64,000 nt of DNA from Bacillus sp. T3 (GCF_033449965.1 NZ_CP137761.1:1922001-1986000); one strand, 5' to 3'; shown: positions 47,022 to 56,909, numbered from the stretch's first letter. Translations and numbers: made by a program. The notes: generated by a model not told the origin, from the sequence alone.

Positions 47022-47390
47022 ATGGATTTACAATTACAGCAATTCAAGGCAGATTTTTTCAAGGCTTTGGCACATCCGTTAAGGATCAGAATATTGGAGC
47101 TCCTTGCAGAAGGGGATAAAAACGTAAACGAATTATTAACGATTATTGGTGCGGAAGGTTCATCTGTTTCACAGCAATTAAGTGTGCTAAGAAGTAAAAA
47201 TATTGTCAATGGAACAAAAGAAGGGAATCGAGTCCTTTATTCATTAAGAGACCCGATGATTATCGATTTGTTAAACATTGTACGGCAAATTTTTAACAAT
47301 CATCTCATTGATACGGCTATCTTACTTGATAAATTCAGCGATGATTTAGGGAAAGAAATAAAAGAAAAAGAAGAACAAAAGGGTATCTAA
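47022..47390 (+). CDS. ArsR-family winged-helix regulator
   Basis: A 122-residue regulator. FKALAHPLRIRILELL opens the domain, and SSVSQQLSVLRSKNIVNGTKEGNRVLYSL is the recognition helix and wing. The metal motif ELCVCD of ArsR/SmtB sensors is replaced by NVNELLTIIG, so a metal ligand there is unlikely. ATG at 47022 follows GGAGGAG; an overlapping longer frame into sulP is rejected. It probably controls sulP. Confidence 0.85.
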   Translation: MDLQLQQFKADFFKALAHPLRIRILELLAEGDKNVNELLTIIGAEGSSVSQQLSVLRSKNIVNGTKEGNRVLYSLRDPMIIDLLNIVRQIFNNHLIDTAILLDKFSDDLGKEIKEKEEQKGI

Positions 47391-47397
47391 AAAAGGG

Positions 47398-47503
47398 CAA
47401 AAAAAAACGCCTGAATAAACAGGCGTACCCCATCTGATCCGAACATGGTTAAGTGTCCCGCAACAAGCGTGATTTTCAGATGGGGCTTACATAATATATG
47501 TAA
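47398..47503 (-). ncRNA. Candidate structured small RNA between arsR and ilvE
   Basis: On the minus strand: a hairpin CTTACATA/TATGTAAG, then P1 CCCCATCTGA/TCAGATGGGG (10 bp) closing a possible three-way junction (CGC-AACAA-GCG and ACAT/GTGT arms). A classic terminator follows (ACGCCTG/CAGGCGT, 47406-47425) with about eight U. The U tract exists only in this direction. A weak promoter (TTTACT, 18 nt, TATAAA) ends near 47514. No open frame. Not assigned to a known RNA family. Confidence 0.5.
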
Positions 47504-47662
47504 GAAATTCTCCTTTTATACATCTAACAAACGATTTAAGTAAATTTTCAAAATTTATGCTTTAAAATGTTGTTGTAGGATATCATTAGGAGTAAAATAA
47601 CCTTTATAGATTTAAAAATTCGAAGTTTTGCTAAAAACTTTGGTGTAAGGAGACAGTCAAAA

Positions 47663-48745
47663 ATGGGCGGACATAAAGCAATTGATATTCAATTAACTGC
47701 AACCAAAAAAGAAAAACCTGATTTTACAAATTTGGGATTTGGAAAGGTATTTACCGATCATATGCTGATGATGGATTATAAGGAAGGTGAAGGGTGGCAT
47801 ACGCCTCAAATCATTCCTTACCAACCTATTTCATTAGACCCAGCATCAGTCGTTTTCCATTATGGACAAACCGTATTTGAAGGATTAAAAGCATACAAAA
47901 CAAAGGACAATAAAATATTTTTATTCCGACCAGAGAAAAATTTCCAGCGATTAAATTCATCCAATGATCGTTTATGTATTCCTCAACTTGATGAGGAGCT
48001 TGTTTTGGAAGGATTAAAAAAATTAGTATGGATTGATCGCGAATGGATTCCAACTGTGGAAGGTACATCTTTATACATTCGACCTTTTATTATTTCAACT
48101 CAGCCTTATCTTGGAGTTAGTGCTTCTACACAATATAAATTTATGATAATCATGTCACCAGTCGGTTCTTATTATAAAGAAGGTATCGCACCAGTAAAAA
48201 TTGCAGTGGAAGAAAAATATGCACGAACTGTAGCTGGTGGTACAGGTACGGCAAAAACAGGCGGGAATTACGCAGCTAGCTTAAAGGCTCAGGAAATTGC
48301 CAGCGGAAAAGGATACTCACAAGTTTTATGGCTTGATGGTAAGGAAAAGAAATATATCGAAGAAGTTGGAAGCATGAATATATTCTTTAAAATTAATGGA
48401 GAAGTTGTAACTCCAGCATTAAATGGAAGTATTCTTGAAGGAATTACAAGGAATTCAATTCTACAGCTTCTAAAATATTGGAATATTCCAGTTTCTGAGC
48501 AAAGAATTTCAATGGAAGAGGTTCATGCTGCATACAAAGCTGGTCAGCTTGAAGAAGTATTTGGTACAGGTACAGCAGCCGTTATTTCTCCTGTGGGTGA
48601 ATTAGCTTGGAATGGGGAACACCTTGTCATTAATAACGGAGAAACTGGAGAGTTATCCCAAAAACTTTACGATACGTTAACAGGAATCCAATATGGTAAC
48701 GTTGAGGATCCATTTAATTGGGTGTTAGAAGTAAAGGAAAACTAA
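47663..48745 (+). CDS. ilvE: Branched-chain amino-acid aminotransferase
   Basis: A 360-residue fold-type IV PLP enzyme that interconverts Leu, Ile and Val with their keto acids. The PLP lysine is Lys198 in AKTGGNYAAS, and the downstream EEVGSMNIFF motif is complete. SEQRISMEE and FGTGTAAVISPVG are also family hallmarks. AAGGAGAC precedes the ATG. It is stand-alone with its own terminator, as for B. subtilis YwaA/YbgE. Confidence 0.93.
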   Translation: MGGHKAIDIQLTATKKEKPDFTNLGFGKVFTDHMLMMDYKEGEGWHTPQIIPYQPISLDPASVVFHYGQTVFEGLKAYKTKDNKIFLFRPEKNFQRLNSSNDRLCIPQLDEELVLEGLKKLVWIDREWIPTVEGTSLYIRPFIISTQPYLGVSASTQYKFMIIMSPVGSYYKEGIAPVKIAVEEKYARTVAGGTGTAKTGGNYAASLKAQEIASGKGYSQVLWLDGKEKKYIEEVGSMNIFFKINGEVVTPALNGSILEGITRNSILQLLKYWNIPVSEQRISMEEVHAAYKAGQLEEVFGTGTAAVISPVGELAWNGEHLVINNGETGELSQKLYDTLTGIQYGNVEDPFNWVLEVKEN

Positions 48746-48770
48746 CCATTCCTAAAAAGTAAACATTAAA

Positions 48771-48813
48771 AATGACTAACAAATTGTATGATAATTTGTT
48801 AGTCATTTTTTAT
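48771..48813 (+). terminator. Terminator of ilvE
   Basis: AATGACTAACAAATT and AATTTGTTAGTCATT form a perfect 15-bp stem, followed by a T run. Confidence 0.92.
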
Positions 48814-48817
48814 TTGG

Positions 48818-49002
48818 AAGCGGACAACAGATCCTTTATTTGTACTAAAAGTGCTGTTTTGATAGGCTAAATGGACAACAGGTTCGCTATTTGTTAATTT
48901 ATTAAGATTATTCAGTGGTTTTTATCTAAATAGGGGATCCTGTGTCCGCTTAAGTTTAGAAATATGGGTATTTTATCAAAATAAGGTCCTCCATGTCCGT
49001 TT
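48818..49002. repeat. Dispersed intergenic repeat, copy 2 (about 185 bp)
   Basis: Partner of 12799-12981. The four internal elements are easier to see here: GCGGACAACAGATCCTTTAT, TGGACAACAGGTTCGCTATT, and inverted versions ending TGTCCGCTT and TGTCCGTTT. It directly follows the ilvE terminator. Confidence 0.8.
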
Positions 49003-49186
49003 AGTAGCCGTGCATTATCAATGTACCGAAAGATTTCCTAAAAAATTCAATTTTGATATTCTTCCTAATTATAAAATTATTATACAATTAAACTGACCAT
49101 GTAATTGAATACATATTTGAATTTATATAAATTGAAAAATTATTTAGTAAGGAGCAATAAGATAAAGAGAATTGGAGGTAAATGCA

Positions 49187-49525
49187 ATGGAGGGAAGCCG
49201 AAAATTCAGTGTGCCATTATTAAACAAGGCAGATGAATATGACAATTCTAACACAATTGTGGAAAATTCCGATTATTTAAAGGATGGGCGGCCGATTATT
49301 ACGCAAGTTTGGAAAGAGGATGAGTATACATTTATTACTTATTTTCTTCCTTCAGTAGGAATCGAAGAGAGCTCACAAAACCAACTCCTTAATTATTTAA
49401 TTCAACAAGGTGTAAAAATGCCTCCTGATGTTAATGAATTAAGAATATCCACCTTGAAGTTTAATGATATGCTCGATATGGAATGCTGGAGCATTACGAT
49501 CGTAGTCGGCGGTTTAACAAATTAA
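49187..49525 (+). CDS. Protein of unknown function (112 aa)
   Basis: ATG at 49187 follows TTGGAGGTAAA. The product is acidic and mixed alpha/beta (QVWKEDEYTFITYFLP, MECWSITIVVGGL), with no signal or membrane segment. Family not recognised. Monocistronic by its spacing. Confidence 0.5.
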   Translation: MEGSRKFSVPLLNKADEYDNSNTIVENSDYLKDGRPIITQVWKEDEYTFITYFLPSVGIEESSQNQLLNYLIQQGVKMPPDVNELRISTLKFNDMLDMECWSITIVVGGLTN

Positions 49526-50764
49526 GCAAAAGTGTTGAAGGACATAGGAATTCTATGTCCTTTATTTATTGTTTTTTCGAGATCACACCTACCATGTTAA
49601 CACTATTAAAATCAGAAAAACAGTGACAGTAGTAAAATAAGCAGAATTTTCTAAAGAGTTAGAAATGTTCATCAGTTTGTCACAATTAAGCGATGTATAG
49701 TTTGGAATTTATGGTATATTAAGGACATAGAAAGAAAGCAGTTAACATCTTAGGAGACTCAGCCATATAAGTGTTCGTTCCGTAAGTGAACGAGTAACTT
49801 ATTCCTTATCAAGAGCATTTTTAGATCACTGGTTACCTGTCCAAGATGGTCATAGAAATGCAGCAGAATTTGTGGGAAGAAATCAGTCCACAAAAATAAA
49901 AATTTATTTACTACTTACAATGGAAACGAAATGAGAGGATTCCACCTAACAAGCATATTCAACATCATCTGGAGGAAAACGGAATTTCTACCTATGATAA
50001 GACATGTACGTAGAAAAGAAGGATTCTACCAGAAACACTTTTAAACCTATAATCCAACCAAAGAATGTAAAGAAATTCTTTGTAACTATGGAAATTAGGC
50101 AAAGTGGATGAAGATATGTGATAACAACTATCGGTGAAAAGTTGTTATTAACTGTATGGTGAACCATTCAAAAAGTGGAAATGAAGAGTGAGTAAATAAA
50201 AGAAGCTGCAATTGAAAAAATTGATTTTCTTGTTTCGATAAAAGAAAAGTCAATGGCTTCAAATCTAATACTATTAATGGAACGGAACTAAATGAAAAAA
50301 ATTGCAGAAGGATGAGTGAGTCTTCGATTAAAAAATCGGAAAGGTGTTTGTCAGGAACCATAATATTTAGTGTGAAGAAACTGAATAAAATGAATTCCTC
50401 TAGCGGAACAAACACGCATTGGCTAATCTGCATAAACCAATTCATCATTTCAAAAGTAATAAAAATGAAATGAAATGAAAATGATGCAAGAATTGGCTGA
50501 TGTTTATGGTTGGGTCCCCTAAGATGTTAATGACATGAATGCTCTTTGGCAAGTGCCAGAGGGCTTTTTTGTGTTTACCTTTTTATTTGGATGATTGGCA
50601 AAATGGGGTCTAGAACATATAAATAAAATAATAATTGGTTTGGAAGGGTAAATGGTTGAAATATTTTAAGAATTTGTTAAAATTATAAAAATTTATCCTT
50701 TTTCCTATACTTATATATTAGTGTTTGGAAAAATATCCAATTTACCTATGAAGGAAGTGAAATC
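49526..50764. other. Gene-free 1.2-kb stretch, probably decayed coding sequence
   Basis: No open frame here has both a start and a ribosome-binding site. Short protein-like runs appear in different plus-strand frames, e.g. near 49780-49930 (SLSRAFLDHWLPVQDG) and a terminal ELADVYGWVP ending near 50520. These suggest an old gene with many stops. A terminator-like hairpin is at 50541-50571. Nothing else supported. Confidence 0.35.
50541..50571 (+). terminator. Terminator-like hairpin
   Basis: GCTCTTTGGCA and TGCCAGAGGGC pair with minor mismatch, followed by six T. It has no intact gene upstream. Confidence 0.65.
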
Positions 50765-51283
50765 ATGAGAGATGTGAAGTTGACTGATCTTTTCAACCAT
50801 CATATTGCACAAAAATATATCACTCGATCAGGCTTGGTCCATGCTATTGCCGTTGCGTACCACGCTTTTAGCCTTGCAAAGCAAGCCGGTGAGGATGTAG
50901 ATATTGCATCAAAAGCTGGTTTCCTCCATGATATTGGCCACTACACATGGTATAAGGATGGAAGATGGGATTATGAGTTATATAAAAAAAATGATATTCA
51001 TGCTATAAAAGGTGCGGAGCGTGCACATAAACTTTTAATTCGATGCGGAGAAAATCCAGTTAAAGCGAAGGAAATTTCGTTGGCGATTCTTTTTCATACT
51101 GATTCGTTCCTTCCAGGGGGCGAGGTTGTCAGAACTAAGCTGCAATCGATTATTAAACTAGCCGATGAAATGGACGAGGAACCTGGCGGTTTACATCATT
51201 ATCGTCAAATCGACCCAGCTCGAGCTTTAAAGAGCCTGGAAAAATTAGATATGATTATTGATGAGGTTTTACAGACTAAGTAG
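50765..51283 (+). CDS. HD-domain phosphohydrolase
   Basis: A 172-residue protein of the HD superfamily: first His in SGLVHAIAVAYHA, HD pair in GFLHDIGHYTW, further His in ILFHTDS and a late Asp in KLADEMDEEPG. These metal-dependent enzymes cut phosphate esters, often of nucleotides. It is of the single-domain YqeK/YedJ type. AAGGAAGTG precedes the ATG. Substrate unknown. Confidence 0.8.
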   Translation: MRDVKLTDLFNHHIAQKYITRSGLVHAIAVAYHAFSLAKQAGEDVDIASKAGFLHDIGHYTWYKDGRWDYELYKKNDIHAIKGAERAHKLLIRCGENPVKAKEISLAILFHTDSFLPGGEVVRTKLQSIIKLADEMDEEPGGLHHYRQIDPARALKSLEKLDMIIDEVLQTK

Positions 51284-51404
51284 TGCTGAAAAGCTTCATC
51301 CTTTTCTTTAAATTTGAAAAGTCAGAAAATAATGTAGATAATCATGAAGTGTAGTGGTATAATTTTCTCGTGAATTTGTACCATTTTAAAGGAGATGAGT
51401 TTAG

Positions 51405-52571
51405 ATGAGTCAAGTTAGTCAAGATAAGGTAGGCTATTTCGGAGAATTTGGTGGTAGCTTTGTTCCAGTAGAACTTCAGAATGTATTAAACATATTAGAA
51501 CAACAATTTTTGAAATACAAGGATGATCCAGACTTTAACGAAGAATTTAACTATTATTTAAAAGAATACGTTGGCAGAGAAAATCCGCTTTATTTTGCTG
51601 AACGTCTAACAAATGAATTAGGCGGTGCAAAAATTTATTTAAAGCGTGAAGATTTAAACCATACGGGATCACATAAAATAAATAATGTTTTAGGTCAAAT
51701 TTTATTGGCGAAGCGAATGGGAGCAAAGCGTGTAATCGCTGAAACTGGTGCAGGACAGCATGGGGTGGCGACTGCTACTGCCTGTGCGATGTTTGGTATG
51801 GATTGCACGATTTATATGGGTGCAGAGGATACAAAGCGCCAAGCATTGAATGTGTTCAGGATGGAATTGTTGGGTGCAAAGGTCGTTGCGGTTACGAAAG
51901 GACAAGCCCGTCTAAAGGATGCTGTTGATGAAGCATTTGCTGATTTAGTTCAAAACTATGAAAATACATTTTATTTATTAGGTTCGGCTGTAGGGCCGCA
52001 TCCGTTCCCGTTAATGGTCAAGCATTTTCAGTCCGTTATTAGCAAAGAGAGTAGAAAGCAAATTTTAGAGAAGGAAGGAAAACTTCCAGATGCAGTACTT
52101 GCCTGTGTCGGTGGTGGAAGCAATGCTATAGGAGCATTTGCAGAATATCTGCCTGATGAAAATGTACGCTTAATTGGTGTCGAACCACAAGAAGCGGCAA
52201 CCTTGACAGAAGGGAAGCCAGGGGAGCTTCATGGCTTCAAATGCTTAGTACTTCAGGATGAAGAAGGTAATCCGATGCCGACCTACTCTATTGCAGCTGG
52301 TTTAGACTATCCTGAAGCCGGTCCAGAGCATAGCTATTTAAAAACAACCTCACGTGCTGAATATGTTTCAGTTACAGGTGAGGAGGCATTACATGGCTTT
52401 CAAGTATTATCGAAGCTTGAAGGTATTATCCCTGCCTTAGAAAGCTCTCATGCAGTTGCTTATGCATTGAAACTTGCACCAACCTTATCAAAAGACCAGA
52501 TCATCATTATCAATATATCAGGACGTGGCGATAAGGACGTTGAGCAAGTTTTTGAAATGTTGAAAAAATAA
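51405..52571 (+). CDS. trpB: Tryptophan synthase beta chain
   Basis: A 388-residue PLP enzyme that condenses indole with serine. PLP lysine is Lys91 in HTGSHKINN, and the phosphate loop is GGGSNA. GEFGGSFVP opens the protein and ETGAGQHGVATA is present, so it is the TrpB1 type normally paired with TrpA. No other trp gene is adjacent, and no TRAP or T-box leader precedes it. It may be a second copy that salvages indole. Confidence 0.93.
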   Translation: MSQVSQDKVGYFGEFGGSFVPVELQNVLNILEQQFLKYKDDPDFNEEFNYYLKEYVGRENPLYFAERLTNELGGAKIYLKREDLNHTGSHKINNVLGQILLAKRMGAKRVIAETGAGQHGVATATACAMFGMDCTIYMGAEDTKRQALNVFRMELLGAKVVAVTKGQARLKDAVDEAFADLVQNYENTFYLLGSAVGPHPFPLMVKHFQSVISKESRKQILEKEGKLPDAVLACVGGGSNAIGAFAEYLPDENVRLIGVEPQEAATLTEGKPGELHGFKCLVLQDEEGNPMPTYSIAAGLDYPEAGPEHSYLKTTSRAEYVSVTGEEALHGFQVLSKLEGIIPALESSHAVAYALKLAPTLSKDQIIIINISGRGDKDVEQVFEMLKK

Positions 52572-52588
52572 TGTAGATTATCTTACAA

Positions 52589-52618
52589 AAAAAGCGCCCT
52601 CTGGTGCTTTTTTTTTAT
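52589..52618 (+). terminator. Terminator of trpB
   Basis: AAAGCGCC and GGTGCTTT pair across CTCT (with a G-T pair), followed by a run of T residues. Confidence 0.7.
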
Positions 52619-52684
52619 TGTTAAATATAACAAAAGAAAGAGGGTATTTTTTATAGTGAGTGTTTATAAAGGAGGCGGACTCTT

Positions 52685-54424
52685 ATGGGATTAAATTCTC
52701 AGTCAATAAAACGGAGAATTGAAGTTGCAGCGAAACGGAAAAAAGCTGATTTAGTCATTAAAAATGGTCACGTGGTTGATGTGTTCAATCAGGAGCTATT
52801 AAAAGCCGATGTAGCGATTGTAGATGGTTGCATCGTTGGTCTTGGACAGTACGAAGGAATAAATGAAATCGATGCACGAAATAAATATATTTGTCCCTCC
52901 TTTATTGATGGACATGTCCATATTGAATCATCTATGGTTACACCTGCAGAGTTTGCTAAGGTTGTTCTTCCCCATGGGGTAACGACAGTGATTGCGGATC
53001 CACATGAAATTGCCAATGTCGCAGGCACTGAAGGGATTAAATTTATGCTTGATAGCTCTGATAATCTCCCCTTGAATGTATATGTCATGCTTCCTTCGTG
53101 TGTTCCAGCAACAACTTTTGAAAATGCAGGGGCTACCCTATTGGCCGATGATCTAGCCCCATTTTATCAGCATCCGAGAGTTTTAGGGCTTGGAGAGGTA
53201 ATGGACTATTCGTCTGTATTCCACTCAAATGAGCAAATGGTTAATAAGCTTGTTAGTGCACATCATTTTGGTAAAAAAATTGATGGTCACGCTGCTGGTT
53301 TAATGGGGGATGCGATAAATGTTTATATGGCCGTAGGGATCAATACAGATCATGAGGCTGTCTCGAGAAAAGAAGCACAAGAAAGATTACAAAGAGGGAT
53401 GTACTTAATCATTAGACAAGGGTCGGTGGCAAAGGATCTTTCTAATATAATTACGGCAGTTACAACCAAAAATGCTAGGCGCTGTTTATTTGGAACAGAT
53501 GATAAACATATTGATGATTTAATCGAAGAAGGCAGTATTGATTTCAGTGTGAGACTGGCGATAAAAAAAGGAATAGATCCTATTACAGCTATAGGAATGG
53601 CTACTCTTAATGCTGCTGAATGCTTTGGACTTTCTAGTAAAGGAGCTATTGCCCCTGGATATGATGCGGATTTTCTCATTTTGGATGATTTACCAACGAT
53701 AAACATTGAGTCCGTGTATAGTGCTGGTGTACTAGTAGCTGTGAACGGGACGTATTTGGGAAATCAGGAAGTAAAGCAAAATCAAGCTTTGCGACAGTCT
53801 GTAAAAATAAACAAATTAACTGTTAATGATCTGCAAATTCCAATGACTAAAGGGTGTAATGCGAATATCATCGAGATTATACCTAACAGCTTAATCACGA
53901 AGCGCATTTTGGCGGAGGTAGACATAGAAGGAGGGAATTTTGTCCCTTCGACTAGTAAAGATTATTTAAAAATCGCGGTCGTTGAAAGGCATAAACAAAC
54001 CGGGAATATTGGACTCGGAATTGTAAAAGGCTTAAATTTAAAAACTGGTGCGATTGCCACAACCATCGCCCATGATTCCCATAATGTGATTGTGGCTGGA
54101 ACGAATGATGAAGACATTCTTTTTGCGATTGATCAGCTACAAGAAATCAACGGAGGGCTAATGGTAGTTGCCAATAGAAAAGTACTTGCTAAGCTACCTT
54201 TAGCGATCGGGGGAATTATTTCAGAAAATAGCTATCCAACTGTTTATAAGGAATTAAATCATATTAATGTAGCACTAAAAGAATTAGGGGCTTCGCAGCA
54301 ATTCAATCCATTTCTAACCCTTTCATTTCTTGCACTCCCTGTCATACCGCAGCTTAAATTAACTGATCTTGGTTTATTCGACGTTAACACCTTTCGGCAC
54401 ATTGGCATCGCTGAACAATCTTAA
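52685..54424 (+). CDS. ade: Adenine deaminase
   Basis: A 579-residue metal-dependent enzyme that converts adenine to hypoxanthine. The HxH motif is in DGHVHIESSMVTP, with further ligands in EVMD, GHAAGL and the LFGTDDKH aspartate. AAAGGAGGCG precedes the ATG. It heads a group with an amidohydrolase, uricase and M20 hydrolase. The next gene's start lies about 47 bp after its stop. No purine riboswitch precedes it. Confidence 0.94.
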   Translation: MGLNSQSIKRRIEVAAKRKKADLVIKNGHVVDVFNQELLKADVAIVDGCIVGLGQYEGINEIDARNKYICPSFIDGHVHIESSMVTPAEFAKVVLPHGVTTVIADPHEIANVAGTEGIKFMLDSSDNLPLNVYVMLPSCVPATTFENAGATLLADDLAPFYQHPRVLGLGEVMDYSSVFHSNEQMVNKLVSAHHFGKKIDGHAAGLMGDAINVYMAVGINTDHEAVSRKEAQERLQRGMYLIIRQGSVAKDLSNIITAVTTKNARRCLFGTDDKHIDDLIEEGSIDFSVRLAIKKGIDPITAIGMATLNAAECFGLSSKGAIAPGYDADFLILDDLPTINIESVYSAGVLVAVNGTYLGNQEVKQNQALRQSVKINKLTVNDLQIPMTKGCNANIIEIIPNSLITKRILAEVDIEGGNFVPSTSKDYLKIAVVERHKQTGNIGLGIVKGLNLKTGAIATTIAHDSHNVIVAGTNDEDILFAIDQLQEINGGLMVVANRKVLAKLPLAIGGIISENSYPTVYKELNHINVALKELGASQQFNPFLTLSFLALPVIPQLKLTDLGLFDVNTFRHIGIAEQS

Positions 54425-54470
54425 ACGATGTGAAGCTTATCGAAAAACAAGAAAAGGTGAGGGGAATTAC

Positions 54471-55814
54471 GTGAGAATCCTAATAAAAAATGCGGAAATC
54501 ATTACCATGAACCCTGAAAACGAAATCTTATATGGAGATTTGTTAATTGAGAATGAACGAATAGAGGCAATAGGGAAAAATCTCATTTCCGATCCAGTTG
54601 ACAAAATCATCGATGGAACAGGGAAAACTGTGATACCAGGATTTATTCAAACTCACATCCATTTATGTCAAACGTTGTTTCGTGGTCAGGCCGATGATCT
54701 TGAATTATTAGACTGGTTAAAACAAAGAATTTGGCCACTTGAAGCCGCTCATGATCCAGAATCGATTTATTACTCTGCCATGCTCGGAATTGGTGAATTG
54801 ATTCAAAGTGGTACCACCTCAATTGTTGATATGGAAACCGTACATCATACTTCTTCCGCCTTTCTCGCGATGGCGGATAGTGGAATTCGGGCCATTTCAG
54901 GAAAGGTGATGATGGATCATGGGTCAGAAGTCCCGACACAGCTATTGGAAAGTACAGCTGATTCGCTTCAACAAAGTGTTGATTTGCTAGAAAAATGGCA
55001 CAACTATGATCATGGTCGAATCCAATATGCTTTTTGCCCGCGTTTTGTGGTTTCTTGTACGGAGCCCCTGTTAACCAATGTAAGGGACCTTTCATCCTTT
55101 TATCATGTTAAGGTTCACACGCATGCTTCAGAAAACCAAGCTGAAATCAAGCTTGTTGAGCACGAACGAGGGATGCGAAATATTGTGTATTTGGATCATA
55201 TCGGCTTAGCGTCGCCAAGTCTCATCTTAGCTCATTGCGTTTGGTTAAACGAGGCTGAAAAAAGAATTATTAAGGAAAGAGGGGTAAAGGTAAGTCATTG
55301 TCCAGGTTCTAATTTGAAGCTGGCATCTGGAATCGCCGAGATACCGGATTTAATTAATCGTCAAATATCGATCAGTATTGGTGCTGATGGAGCCCCATGT
55401 AACAACAATCTTGATATGTTTAATGAAATGAGACTGGCAGCAATTATTCAAAAATCATTTCACGGACCCACTGTCATGGATGCAGAAACAGTGTTCCGAA
55501 TGGCAACAATTGGCGGGGCAAAAGCGATGGGCCTCGAAACTGAAATTGGAAGCCTGGAGGTGGGAAAAAAAGCGGATGTGGTCATATTGAATCTTCAAGA
55601 TTTTCATGTCTATCCTTCCTTTGGGGTAAGTCCAATCTCTCGTCTTGTCTATTCTGCAACGAGGGCAGATGTTGAGACAACGATCATTAATGGGAAAATT
55701 GTCATGGAAAATCGGCTAATGAAAACAATGGATAAAAACGTTATTTTGCACGAAGCCGATCAATCCATAGCAAGACTATTGAAACGGATTGAGAATCTAA
55801 GCACTAGATTATAA
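54471..55814 (+). CDS. Amidohydrolase of the TrzA/AtzB/guanine-deaminase group
   Basis: A 447-residue TIM-barrel deaminase. Metal ligands lie in QTHIHLCQTLFRG (HxH), VHTHASE, and GADGAPCNNN (Asp), plus the LAHCVWL histidine. AAAAGGTGAGGGG precedes GTG at 54471; a frame reaching 54369 overlaps ade and is rejected. The group includes guanine deaminase, 5'-deoxyadenosine deaminase and chlorohydrolases. Position between ade and uricase favours guanine or another purine as substrate. Confidence 0.8.
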   Translation: MRILIKNAEIITMNPENEILYGDLLIENERIEAIGKNLISDPVDKIIDGTGKTVIPGFIQTHIHLCQTLFRGQADDLELLDWLKQRIWPLEAAHDPESIYYSAMLGIGELIQSGTTSIVDMETVHHTSSAFLAMADSGIRAISGKVMMDHGSEVPTQLLESTADSLQQSVDLLEKWHNYDHGRIQYAFCPRFVVSCTEPLLTNVRDLSSFYHVKVHTHASENQAEIKLVEHERGMRNIVYLDHIGLASPSLILAHCVWLNEAEKRIIKERGVKVSHCPGSNLKLASGIAEIPDLINRQISISIGADGAPCNNNLDMFNEMRLAAIIQKSFHGPTVMDAETVFRMATIGGAKAMGLETEIGSLEVGKKADVVILNLQDFHVYPSFGVSPISRLVYSATRADVETTIINGKIVMENRLMKTMDKNVILHEADQSIARLLKRIENLSTRL

Positions 55815-55949
55815 TGCTTTTGTTTTGAGAGATTGCTAGTGTAAACAAATAACCGTGAAGGTTATGGAATAGCATTCATGAACCATTCATATTTTTATGA
55901 AAGGGGCTATAAGAAAAAATCAAACTAATGGATAGGGGAGCGAATAATT

Positions 55950-56897
55950 GTGCCAAATCGGGTGATGTATTATGGGAAGGGTGAGGTGTATGCATATCGT
56001 ACTTATGGTACACCGTTATCAAGTGTTCAACAGATTCCTGAATCAACTGTTAATGGAAGAGAAAATATTTTATTCGGACTGAATTGTCATGTTGCAATCG
56101 GCGGAAATCAATTTTTATCATCCTTTACCGAGGGAGATAATCAGTTAGTGGTTGCCACTGATTCAATGAAAAATTTTATTCAAAGACATCTTGCAAAGTT
56201 TAAGGGCAGTACGATTGATGGATTTCTCTACTACGTTGCAAATCAATTTCTCAAAACCTATCCACAAATGGAGACAGTTCAAATCACTGCTGATGAGATT
56301 CCATTTTTACCGACGAATTGTATTGAAAAACATACCCTCCAAGCTAGTTCACTTGTATTTAAAAAATCCCGAAATGAAAAATCATTCGCAACGATTGAAG
56401 TTGCTCGTGAGGATAACGGAATAAAGCTAATTGATCATCGTAGTGGAATTAAGGACCTTCAACTCATAAAAATTAGCGGCAATTCCTTTGTTGGCTTTGT
56501 ACAGGATCAATATACGACACTTCCAGAGGATTCAAATCGGCCATTGTTTATTTATTTAAATATAAATTGGAAATATCAAGAGCCTAGAGATGTGGTTGTT
56601 GAAAATCCAAATGGGTTTGTACTGGCAGAACAGATAAGTGATATTGCATCTTCTGTTTTCCATGTGCTGGATACAAATTCGATTCAACAACTAATCTATC
56701 AAATTGGGTTAAAGATATTGGAGCGGTTTCCGCAGCTAAGTGAGGTAGAATTTGAATCACAAAATCGAACGTGGGAAACCGTGGTGGAGGAGATTCCTCA
56801 TTCAAAAGGAAAGGTTTACACAGAGCCTAGACCGCCATATGGGTTTCAAAGATTTGTTGTTCTTAGAGAGGATTTAGAACGAGAAAAGTCATATTAA
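55950..56897 (+). CDS. Urate oxidase (uricase), single-domain
   Basis: A 315-residue T-fold enzyme that oxidises urate to 5-hydroxyisourate. The N-terminal YYGKGEVYAYR holds the catalytic Lys (Lys10) and VVATDSMKN the Thr (Thr70) with the Asp. Late motifs SKGKVYTEPRPPYGFQ are family-typical. In B. subtilis PucL, the uricase is fused behind an OHCU decarboxylase; that domain is absent here. GTG start follows TAGGGGAG. Coupled to the M20 hydrolase 12 bp downstream. Confidence 0.92.
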   Translation: MPNRVMYYGKGEVYAYRTYGTPLSSVQQIPESTVNGRENILFGLNCHVAIGGNQFLSSFTEGDNQLVVATDSMKNFIQRHLAKFKGSTIDGFLYYVANQFLKTYPQMETVQITADEIPFLPTNCIEKHTLQASSLVFKKSRNEKSFATIEVAREDNGIKLIDHRSGIKDLQLIKISGNSFVGFVQDQYTTLPEDSNRPLFIYLNINWKYQEPRDVVVENPNGFVLAEQISDIASSVFHVLDTNSIQQLIYQIGLKILERFPQLSEVEFESQNRTWETVVEEIPHSKGKVYTEPRPPYGFQRFVVLREDLEREKSY

Positions 56898-56909
56898 GGA
56901 GGTACAGTT

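Noticed and set aside
47426..47485. Fragment of 5S rRNA
   Set aside because: Only a short CCGAACATGG-like stretch resembles 5S; the rest and the pairing scheme do not fit.
50128..50448. Minus-strand frame of 106 codons
   Set aside because: Phe/Leu-rich translation of an A/T-biased region with no ribosome-binding site.
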